DNA from: Bacteroidota bacterium
GTDB lineage: Bacteria; Bacteroidota; Ignavibacteria; UBA10030; UBA8401
Reading direction: 5' to 3'
NCBI GenBank assembly: GCA_030824295.1
Contig: JAVBYA010000067.1
Coordinates: forward strand, 1-25,213
Length of the DNA stretch: 25,213 nucleotides
The notes under the pieces were generated by a model. The model saw only the letters and a program-made list of their open reading frames with translations. It was not told the DNA's origin and searched no databases. Below, piece after piece: positions 16,642-22,939 of this stretch. The translations under genes were made by a program, and so were the position numbers. The stretch's first letter is position 1, and each line of letters starts with the position of its first letter.

Positions 16642-17943
16642 ATGGCAAACGGTAAAAAGAGCAAAAAGAAACTGTTCATCTTCTCCGGCATCGGGCTGGT
16701 CGCCATTGTGCTGGTGCTGGTGGTCGTCCTTGGAAGCAAGAAGGAGAACATCATCACCGTACAGACCGAAAAGGTCGCCCGTCGCACCATCACCCAGGTG
16801 GTGAATGCCTCCGGGAAGATCCAGCCGGAGACCATGGTGAAGATCAATGCGGAAGTGAGCGGCGAGATCACGACGCTGCCGGTGAAGGAAGGGGACAGGG
16901 TCAGAAAAGGCGAACTGCTGGTCCGTATCAAGCCGGACCAGTATCAGGCGCAGGTGGACCGTGCGGAAGCCGGACTGCAGTCCGCCCGGGCATCGCTGAA
17001 CCTCCAGAAGGCGAATGTGGAGAAGACGGAATCCGAGTTCAAGCGCGCACAGGAATTGTTTGATAAGAAATTATTGTCGGACCAGGAGTTCATCGCTGCC
17101 AAGACGTCGTACAGTGCCACCAAATCCCAGTATGAATCGGCGCAAGCCGGCGTCCGTCAGGCGGAAGCATCGCTGCGGGATGCGAAAGAGAGTCTCAATA
17201 AAACGGCGATCTATTCGCCGATGGCCGGCACCATCTCGCAGCTGATCTCGGAACTTGGCGAGCGGGTGAGTGGCAGCGGCTTCACGCAGGGAACGCAGAT
17301 CATGACCGTGGCGGACCTGTCCATGATGGAAGCGCGCGTGGATGTCGGCGAGAACGATATCGTGACCATCTCCATCGGAGATACGGCACGCATCACCATT
17401 GATGCGTACCCGGACAAGAAGTTCACCGGAGTGGTGTACGAGATCGCCAACACCGCCAAGTCCAAAGGTCTGGGAACACAGGAAGAAGTGACCAATTTCG
17501 AAGTGAAGATCCGCGTGCTGAACAAGGATATCTCGCTCCGTCCCGGAATGTCCATGACCGCGGATATCGAGACAGAGACCAAGAAGAACATCATTGCCGT
17601 GCCGATCCAGAGTGTGACCACGCGTGCGCCGAAAGCAGCAGGGGAGAAACCGAAGGAAGAGGAACAGAAGAAGGAAGGCGAATCGGGTGGTCTGGCCACC
17701 AACGATAAACCGGTGGAGTGTGTGTTCCTGGTGGAGGACGGCAAAGCGAAGATGGTCCCGGTGAAACGCGGCATCAACGATGAGGGATATGTGGAGATCT
17801 CGGAAGGATTGTCCGAAGATGCAGCGGTGGTGAGCGGCAGCTACAAAGCGATCAACCGCGAATTGGAGGATGGAACAGTGGTGAAAGTGGAGAACAACGC
17901 TCCGAAATTCGCCATGGGCGGTAAACAGGAAGAGAAGAAATAA
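16642..17943 (+). CDS. HlyD/MacA-type periplasmic adaptor (membrane fusion protein)
   Basis: 433-residue adaptor bridging inner-membrane ABC permeases and the TolC channel. An N-terminal anchor helix lies at about residues 11-31. The first lipoyl half is NAEVSGEITTLPVKEGDRVRKG, the coiled-coil hairpin spans about 95-185 (many Ala/Gln/Glu/Lys, RAEAGLQSARASLNLQKANV), and the second lipoyl half is YSPMAGTISQLISELGERV. A beta-barrel domain follows (IGDTARITIDAYPDKKFTGV) and a membrane-proximal domain with LRPGMSMTADIETETKKN. A Lys/Glu-rich insert (KAAGEKPKEEEQKKEGESGG, about 332-351) interrupts the latter and is not typical of MacA. The stop overlaps the TPR gene start (TAATG). Confidence 0.94.
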   Translation: MANGKKSKKKLFIFSGIGLVAIVLVLVVVLGSKKENIITVQTEKVARRTITQVVNASGKIQPETMVKINAEVSGEITTLPVKEGDRVRKGELLVRIKPDQYQAQVDRAEAGLQSARASLNLQKANVEKTESEFKRAQELFDKKLLSDQEFIAAKTSYSATKSQYESAQAGVRQAEASLRDAKESLNKTAIYSPMAGTISQLISELGERVSGSGFTQGTQIMTVADLSMMEARVDVGENDIVTISIGDTARITIDAYPDKKFTGVVYEIANTAKSKGLGTQEEVTNFEVKIRVLNKDISLRPGMSMTADIETETKKNIIAVPIQSVTTRAPKAAGEKPKEEEQKKEGESGGLATNDKPVECVFLVEDGKAKMVPVKRGINDEGYVEISEGLSEDAAVVSGSYKAINRELEDGTVVKVENNAPKFAMGGKQEEKK

Positions 17944-18896
17944 TGACAGGGACCGGCCGTAAGTTCCTGCTCGGTTTGATGATGCCGATGCTGCTCGTTG
18001 CACAAACGGACAGCACCGGCATCCGGTTATTGAATGCAAAGAAATACTCCGAAGCCCGGTCGTACTTCGAGCAGGCGGTGAAGAAGAACAAGAAGGATGC
18101 CGAGCATTGGTTCTACCTTGCCACGGCACAGATGATGGAGCAGAACCTGGATGATGCCGAAGAGAGTGTGGACGAGGCGATCGATCTGAACGAGAACATC
18201 TCCAAGTACCATCTGCTGCGGGGACAGGTGCTCGGTCAGCAGGCGATGACGGCCAATGTGCTGTCGCAGGGACTCCTGGCGCCGAAGATCAAGAACGCGT
18301 TCCTGAAAGCATCCGAGCTCGACCCGTCCAATGTGGAAGCACGGATGGCCCTCTATAATTACTATGTGATGGCCCCGGGATTCATGGGCGGGAGCACGGA
18401 GAAGGCGTTCGAACAGGCATCCGCGATCGTCAAGCTCGAAGCATTCCGCGGCTATCTGCTCCTGGCGAACTATTACAACCGGGTGAAGAAGGATACGGCG
18501 GAAGCAGAGCAGCAGATCAAGAAGGCGATCGCCGCAGCGCCGGAGCGGGGGAACGGATACAAACAGCTCGGATATCTGTACATGAATACGCGCCGGTATG
18601 TCGACGCATACGAACAGATGAAGAAGTATGCTGCGGCAGACCCGAAGAATCCGGACACCCATGACAGTTACGGGGATGTGCTGAAAGCGGAAGGGAAATA
18701 CGACCAGGCGATCGCGAAATACCACCTGGCGCTCTCCATCGATAAGACCTTCAGTCCGTCCATCTTCTCCCTGGCGGAATGCTACGAGCTCCAGGGGAAC
18801 AAACAGAAAGCAAAAGAGACCTATCAATGGTTCCTGACCGTTGAGCCGAAAGGCCGGCGTTCGGACACCGCACAAAAAAAGATCAAAGAACTCTAA
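17943..18896 (+). CDS. Exported tetratricopeptide-repeat protein within the efflux operon
   Basis: 317-residue TPR protein. The N-terminus MTGTGRKFLLGLMMPMLLVA looks like a signal peptide (possible cleavage near VAQ) with no lipobox, so a periplasmic location is likely. At least five TPR-like units are visible: YSEARSYFEQAVKKNKKDAE, LDDAEESVDEAIDLNENISK, AEAEQQIKKAIAAAPERGNG, YVDAYEQMKKYAAADPKNPD and YDQAIAKYHLALSIDKTFSP, followed by a last unit KQKAKETYQWFLTVEPKGRR. The TAATG overlap with the adaptor gene and the 7-nt gap to the ATPase gene place it firmly in the exporter operon. TPR proteins are scaffolds; here it may recruit substrate or stabilise the complex, but this is inference. It has no enzymatic motif. 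Confidence 0.9.
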   Translation: MTGTGRKFLLGLMMPMLLVAQTDSTGIRLLNAKKYSEARSYFEQAVKKNKKDAEHWFYLATAQMMEQNLDDAEESVDEAIDLNENISKYHLLRGQVLGQQAMTANVLSQGLLAPKIKNAFLKASELDPSNVEARMALYNYYVMAPGFMGGSTEKAFEQASAIVKLEAFRGYLLLANYYNRVKKDTAEAEQQIKKAIAAAPERGNGYKQLGYLYMNTRRYVDAYEQMKKYAAADPKNPDTHDSYGDVLKAEGKYDQAIAKYHLALSIDKTFSPSIFSLAECYELQGNKQKAKETYQWFLTVEPKGRRSDTAQKKIKEL

Positions 18897-18903
18897 GGAC
18901 CCT

Positions 18904-19617
18904 ATGCAGCCAGTCATCAATCTGAAGAACATCAAAAAGACCTACGTGATGGGCACGGTGGAGGTCAACGCACTCGTTGACGTCTCCCTGCAGATCATGA
19001 AGAACGAGTATGTGGCCATCATGGGACCGTCCGGTTCCGGTAAATCGACACTGATGAACGTGCTCGGCTGCCTGGACACGCCGACCTCCGGACTCTACGA
19101 GTTCAACGGTGTGAACGTGAGCGATATGAACGACAACGAACTGGCGAAGATCCGCAACAAGGAGATCGGGTTCGTGTTCCAGACATTCAATCTGCTGGCA
19201 CGCTCGGACGCCCTTCACAACGTGGAACTTCCCCTCATCTATTCCGGCATGAAGAAAGCCGAACGGAAGATGCTCGCCGAAGAAGCGCTCTCCCATGTGA
19301 AACTGGCGGACCGCATGCATCACAAGCCGAACGAACTCTCCGGCGGTCAGCGGCAGCGCGTTGCGGTGGCGCGTGCCCTGGTCACCAAGCCCTCCATCAT
19401 CCTGGCGGACGAACCGACGGGAAACCTGGATTCCAAGACCGGTGTGGAGATCATGGGACTGTTCAACGAACTGCATGCCCAGGGGAACACCATCATTGTC
19501 GTAACGCACGAAGAGGATATCGCACGCCATGCGCACCGGATCATCCGCGTCCGTGACGGTATGGTGGAAAGCGACACCATCGTTGAGGACCGCATCCTTC
19601 CCGGTGTCCATCACTAA
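18904..19617 (+). CDS. ABC transporter ATP-binding protein, MacB/LolD type
   Basis: 237-residue cytoplasmic ATPase. The start is ATG 18904 (MQPVINLKNIKKTYVMGTVE); a longer frame reaches back into the TPR gene end. Walker A GPSGSGKST is at 41-49, the Q-loop VFQTFNLLAR at 91-100, the signature LSGGQRQR at 145-152, Walker B IILADEP at 165-171 with Glu170, and the H-switch VVTHEED near 200. The D-loop GNLDSKTG is intact. The family energises lipoprotein, antibiotic or peptide export by mechanotransmission. Unlike classic MacB, the ATPase is not fused to a permease; two separate permease genes follow. Confidence 0.95.
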   Translation: MQPVINLKNIKKTYVMGTVEVNALVDVSLQIMKNEYVAIMGPSGSGKSTLMNVLGCLDTPTSGLYEFNGVNVSDMNDNELAKIRNKEIGFVFQTFNLLARSDALHNVELPLIYSGMKKAERKMLAEEALSHVKLADRMHHKPNELSGGQRQRVAVARALVTKPSIILADEPTGNLDSKTGVEIMGLFNELHAQGNTIIVVTHEEDIARHAHRIIRVRDGMVESDTIVEDRILPGVHH

Positions 19618-19644
19618 CGCATTTCCATCCTCGGGACCAACACC

Positions 19645-20880
19645 ATGAAGATCACAGATTTTGCCTATGAAGTGAAGGAGGGGCTCGGCATCTCCTTCCA
19701 GGCGATCCGGGCGAACAAGATGCGTTCCGTGCTGACCACGCTCGGTATCGTCATCGGTATCGTCTCCGTCACGCTGATGGGTACGGCCATCGAAGGGATG
19801 AGCCGCTCCTTCAACGAGATGGTCTCGAAGATCGGTGCGGATGTGCTCTTTGTCCAGAAATTCTCCTGGTTCTCCAGTCAGGAGGACTTCGAAGCTTCGC
19901 GTAACCGGAAGAACATCGACCTGAAGCAGTTCCGTGCGGTCCGCGATCAAGGGACGACCCTGGCCGCCGTTTCCCCGCTCACCGGGACCCGTCTTCCCAT
20001 CAAATACCGCAGTCTCAGCTCGGACGGTATCATCGCGATCGGCGTGAACGATCAATATGTGCAGGTGGGGGGACTGAATATGGAAATGGGGCGCTTCTTC
20101 TCGCAGGCCGAATCCAACGGCGACCGTCCGGTGGTGGTGCTCGGCTATACGGTGGCGGAGAAACTCTTCCCGAATGAGACACCGCTCGGCAAGATCGTGA
20201 AGCTCGGTTCCCATTCGTTCCGTGTGGTCGGCGTGGTGGCCAAACAGGGAAGCTTCCTCGGTATGAATATGGATGACCGCGTGTATCTCCCCATCACCAA
20301 TTTCCTGCAGAAATTCAGCAACGTGCGCCGCGGCATGGACATCCATGTGAAAGCGGCGAACATCAACGATCTGGAGAACACCAAGGAAGAATTGCGCGGC
20401 ATCCTGCGCAAGGTGCGCGGTGTGAAGCCGGGCGCGAAGGATGACTTCGCCATCAACCAGCAGGAGATGTTCATCCAGACGTTCAATCAGATCGGCGGCG
20501 TCATCGCCGGTATCGGACTCTTCATTACGGCGCTCTCCCTGTTCGTCGGAGCCATCGGTATCATGAACATCATGTTCGTCTCGGTCACCGAGCGGACCAA
20601 AGAGATCGGCATCCGGAAGGCGATCGGCGCGAAACGTTCCACGATCCTCATCCAGTTCCTGATCGAATCCGCCGCCTTGGCGCTGCTGGGAGGCATCATC
20701 GGTATCATCATCTCGTATCCGCTGAGCCTGCTCATCAATCAGATCCTGCCGACCTCCATGCCGCTGTCGGTGGTGGGTATCGCGCTCGGCATCTCGGTGC
20801 TGGTCGGCGTCGTTTCCGGCTTCCTGCCGGCGAACCGTGCGGCGAAGATGGACCCGGTGGAAGCGCTGCGTCACGAATAA
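19645..20880 (+). CDS. MacB/FtsX-type ABC permease, first of two
   Basis: 411-residue inner-membrane permease. One TM helix near the N-terminus (about 28-50, VLTTLGIVIGIVSVTLMGTA) is followed by a large periplasmic MacB-PCD domain (about 50-280). Three TM helices in the C-terminal FtsX domain follow, including IAGIGLFITALSLFVGAIGI and the cytoplasmic coupling segment SVTERTKEIGIRKAIGAKRS. The tail AAKMDPVEALRHE is the usual FtsX-family end. The periplasmic region carries PLGKIVKLGSHSFRVVGVVA, typical of MacB. It follows the ATPase by 27 nt and is followed by its paralogue after 19 nt. Confidence 0.94.
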   Translation: MKITDFAYEVKEGLGISFQAIRANKMRSVLTTLGIVIGIVSVTLMGTAIEGMSRSFNEMVSKIGADVLFVQKFSWFSSQEDFEASRNRKNIDLKQFRAVRDQGTTLAAVSPLTGTRLPIKYRSLSSDGIIAIGVNDQYVQVGGLNMEMGRFFSQAESNGDRPVVVLGYTVAEKLFPNETPLGKIVKLGSHSFRVVGVVAKQGSFLGMNMDDRVYLPITNFLQKFSNVRRGMDIHVKAANINDLENTKEELRGILRKVRGVKPGAKDDFAINQQEMFIQTFNQIGGVIAGIGLFITALSLFVGAIGIMNIMFVSVTERTKEIGIRKAIGAKRSTILIQFLIESAALALLGGIIGIIISYPLSLLINQILPTSMPLSVVGIALGISVLVGVVSGFLPANRAAKMDPVEALRHE

Positions 20881-20899
20881 TCAGAGAAGGACCGTCACT

Positions 20900-22177
20900 A
20901 TGCAGTTACAAGAGAGTATCGGAATGGCGCTCAATGCGATCCGCGTGAACAAGCTGCGGTCCGTGCTGACGCTGCTCGGCATCGGGGTCGGCGTCTTCTC
21001 CATCATCGGAGTGATGACCGCTATGGGTGTGCTGCAGAACGCCATCGAATCCGGCGTGAGCCAGCTCGGGGCGAACACATTCCAGATCCAGAAGTATCCG
21101 CAGAACAATTTCAACGATAATCAGCGCTGGCGCTACCGCAACCGGAAGGATATCACGTACGACCAGGCGGAACTGTTCTATGACCGCATGAAGCTGGCCA
21201 AGTATGTGGGACTGGAAGTATGGTCCGGCGGGAAAGTGGCGGAGTACAAGAAACTAAAGACCAATCCGAGCGTGGGTGTGGCGGGCGAGTCGGTGGATGG
21301 ATTGGCAACGAACAATTGGAACGTGGAATTCGGCCGCTCCTTCACGGAGAATGAGGTTCAATCCGCAGCGAAGGTGACCGTCATCGGCAGCGATGTGATC
21401 AAGAAACTCTTCCCGATGGGGAATCCGCTCGGCGAACTCATCCGCGTGGACGGCATCCAATACAAAGTGATCGGCACCCTTGAGGATAAAGGGGCCGTCA
21501 TGGGCGGGAACCAGGGCAACATGGTCGTCATTCCCATCACGACCCATTTGAACATCTACGGTAAGGACCGGTCGGTGAACATCATGGTAATGGCGCGGGA
21601 TCAGGCATCATACAACGATGTGCTGGAGAGTTCGCGCGGCATCCTGCGGGTGATCCGTCAGAACCCTCCCGGCGAGCCGGACGATTTCGAGATCTTCTCC
21701 AACGATACAGTGATCGCGCAGTTCAATGAGACCACGTTCATGATCAAGATCGGTGCGCTCGGTATCGCCTGTATCGCGCTGCTGGCGGCCGGGGTCGGCA
21801 TCATGAACATCATGCTCGTGTCGGTCACGGAGCGGACCAAAGAGATCGGCATCCGCAAAGCGCTCGGCGCAACACGCTCCAACGTGCTGTCGCAGTTCCT
21901 CACCGAGTCCGTCGTCTTCTCCCAGATCGGAGGAGTGATCGGTATCATCTCCGGTTCCGTCATGGGGAACATCGTCTCGCTGCTGCTGGATGCACCGCCG
22001 ATCTATCCCTGGAACAATTCTGTCGCCATCCTGCAGACCCCGTTCATCGATTTCACGGCGCTGCAGATGAATATCACTGCGCTCATCTTCTGTTCCTTCA
22101 TCGGTATCGTCTTCGGCGTCTATCCCGCATGGAAAGCCGCCAACCTGGACCCGATCGAAGCGCTCCGGTTCGAGTGA
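20900..22177 (+). CDS. MacB/FtsX-type ABC permease, second of two
   Basis: 425-residue paralogue of the preceding permease. The start is ATG 20900 (MQLQESIGMALNAIRVNKLR), with AGAAGG just upstream; an alternative start inside the previous gene is out of family register. The N-terminal TM is about 20-45 (SVLTLLGIGVGVFSIIGVMT). The periplasmic domain follows, with a Tyr/Asn/Arg-rich patch (YPQNNFNDNQRWRYRNRKD). The C-terminal FtsX domain has AGVGIMNIMLVSVTERTKEI and GIRKALGATRSNV, then an extra loop PPIYPWNNSVAILQTPFIDF before the last TM. The end is AANLDPIEALRFE. Together the two permeases probably form a heterodimer served by the shared ATPase. The operon ends at the terminator just downstream. 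Confidence 0.94.
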   Translation: MQLQESIGMALNAIRVNKLRSVLTLLGIGVGVFSIIGVMTAMGVLQNAIESGVSQLGANTFQIQKYPQNNFNDNQRWRYRNRKDITYDQAELFYDRMKLAKYVGLEVWSGGKVAEYKKLKTNPSVGVAGESVDGLATNNWNVEFGRSFTENEVQSAAKVTVIGSDVIKKLFPMGNPLGELIRVDGIQYKVIGTLEDKGAVMGGNQGNMVVIPITTHLNIYGKDRSVNIMVMARDQASYNDVLESSRGILRVIRQNPPGEPDDFEIFSNDTVIAQFNETTFMIKIGALGIACIALLAAGVGIMNIMLVSVTERTKEIGIRKALGATRSNVLSQFLTESVVFSQIGGVIGIISGSVMGNIVSLLLDAPPIYPWNNSVAILQTPFIDFTALQMNITALIFCSFIGIVFGVYPAWKAANLDPIEALRFE

Positions 22178-22198
22178 CCGTCCGGCATCCCTGAAATG

Positions 22199-22235
22199 AA
22201 AAAGCCCGTTGTGCGTAATGCACAACGGGCTTTTT
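22199..22235 (+). terminator. Strong Rho-independent terminator of the export operon
   Basis: A 16-bp stem with arms 22199-22214 (5' AAAAAGCCCGTTGTGC) and 22220-22235 encloses a 5-nt loop and runs into a T tract (22231-22236). It begins 21 nt after the stop of the second permease. The matching A run also makes it usable from the other strand. Confidence 0.93.
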
Positions 22236-22240
22236 TCGTT

Positions 22241-22269
22241 TGTAGGACGGGATGTCATCCCGTCCTACA
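22241..22269. repeat. GTAG-headed palindrome (REP-like)
   Basis: Inverted repeat TGTAGGACGGGATG / CATCCCGTCCTACA around a single central T. The foot of the stem is GTAG (22242-22245), the tetranucleotide that precedes hairpins recognised by REP-associated transposases. It follows the operon terminator by 5 nt. Confidence 0.7.
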
Positions 22270-22296
22270 TAGAGATGACCGTCACCTACATTTGGT

Positions 22297-22336
22297 CTTT
22301 GCGCCTTTGCGGCCTGCCCCTTAGGGGCTTTGCGTG
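22297..22336. repeat. CTTTGCG units with a small palindrome between them
   Basis: CTTTGCGC (22297-22304), CTTTGCGG (22305-22312) and CTTTGCGTG (22328-22336), with GCCCCTTAGGGGC between the second and third. The same CTTTGCG unit reappears at 22568 and, in variant form, near 22735 and 22822-22848. Confidence 0.6.
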
Positions 22337-22522
22337 AGTGTTTTTAACCTTGTGAGGCTTTCATAATGTTGAACGAATCTCCAGATTCGTTCGGTGTGCC
22401 GACCCGGGCATAAATTCCCCGGGTTGAATCCCGGAGCTGTTTATTCACTCCCCGGGATAAATCCCGGGGCTTCGGGCGACCGGTGCATTTTTGCGGACCG
22501 ACTCTGGAGAGTCGGTCAACAT
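22328..22522. repeat. Composite palindromic repeat module, copy A (195 bp)
   Basis: Starts with CTTTGCGTGAGTG and ends at TCAACAT. Order inside: palindrome 22371-22392 (arm GAACGAATCT), CCCGGG hairpins (around 22402-22434 and again 22435-22467), GGCGACCGGTG, then palindrome 22496-22517 (arm GACCGACTCT). It differs from copy B by one extra 33-bp CCCGGG unit (22435-22467) and about eight substitutions by eye. Confidence 0.85.
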
Positions 22523-22567
22523 TGTGGTTTGCCTATTGCTCGAATTTCTTCCCCTTCTTTTTTGCGC

Positions 22568-22729
22568 CTTTGCGTGAATGTTTTTAACCTTGTGAAGGTT
22601 TCATAATGTTGAACGAATCTCCAGATTCGTTCGGTGTGCCGATCCGGGCATAAATTCCCCGGGATGAATCCCGGGGCTTCAGGCGACCGGTGCATTCTTG
22701 CGGACCGACTCTGGAGAGTCGGTTAACAT
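22568..22729. repeat. Composite palindromic repeat module, copy B (162 bp)
   Basis: Same order as copy A: CTTTGCGTGAATG, palindrome 22611-22632, a single CCCGGG hairpin, GGCGACCGGTG, palindrome 22703-22724, then TTAACAT. The conserved blocks include both stems and non-palindromic linkers, so the whole module was duplicated, not just the hairpins. Confidence 0.85.
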
Positions 22730-22790
22730 ATTGATTTGCGCCTGTGTGCGCGTGTTCATCTGGATAGGATATCTTCCCGACTTACATATT

Positions 22791-22814
22791 GGTCGAAGCA
22801 TCGCTTCGACCTAC
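22791..22814. repeat. GTAG-headed hairpin on the minus strand (REP-like)
   Basis: GGTCGAAGC (22791-22799), loop ATC, GCTTCGACC (22803-22811), with CTAC ending at 22814. Read on the minus strand it is GTAGGTCGAAGC followed by its complement, the same GTAGG foot as the element at 22241 but with a different stem and the opposite orientation. Confidence 0.65.
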
Positions 22815-22821
22815 ACCTTCC

Positions 22822-22848
22822 CTCTGCGTTCTTTGCGTGCTCTGCGGT
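22822..22848. repeat. 9-bp-period CTCTGCG/CTTTGCG tandem block
   Basis: Three units: CTCTGCGTT (22822-22830), CTTTGCGTG (22831-22839) and CTCTGCGGT (22840-22848). It belongs to the same family of short units seen at 22297 and 22568. Confidence 0.65.
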
Positions 22849-22882
22849 GAATGTGTCCTCCGTTAGCAGGACGTAGAACAGT

Positions 22883-22915
22883 ACGGCCCGATATGCTCAC
22901 CGCACACCGGGCCGT
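22883..22915 (-). terminator. Hairpin downstream of the TonB-dependent receptor gene
   Basis: ACGGCCCG (22883-22890) pairs with CGGGCCGT (22908-22915) over a 17-nt loop, located 25-57 nt beyond the receptor stop codon. On the minus strand it is followed by ACTGTTCT, a weak T-rich tail, so termination is probable but not certain. Confidence 0.6.
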
Positions 22916-22939
22916 TATTGTCTTACACTATGGGGTGCT

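Larger units (their letters stand above)
22241..22882. other. Gene-free intergenic mosaic of interspersed repeats
   Basis: No credible coding region lies between the export-operon terminator and the TonB receptor terminator. The stretch is built from a GTAG-headed palindrome, CTTTGCG-type short units, two copies of a composite palindromic module, a second GTAG-headed hairpin in the opposite orientation, and a 9-bp-period CTCTGCG block. Short frames within it consist only of repeat sequence. Confidence 0.8.

Noticed and set aside
18883..20874. 663-codon minus-strand open frame across the ATPase and first permease genes
   Set aside because: The plus strand carries intact Walker, signature and FtsX motifs here. 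The antisense product is a His/Asp/Arg-rich shadow.
22394..22606. 70-codon frame in the repeat region
   Set aside because: It consists wholly of repeat-module sequence, with no ribosome-binding site and no conserved-looking protein features.
22328..22729. CRISPR-like array
   Set aside because: There are only two long copies, each with internal palindromes and conserved linkers. There are no regular 25-40 bp repeats with unique spacers and no cas genes.
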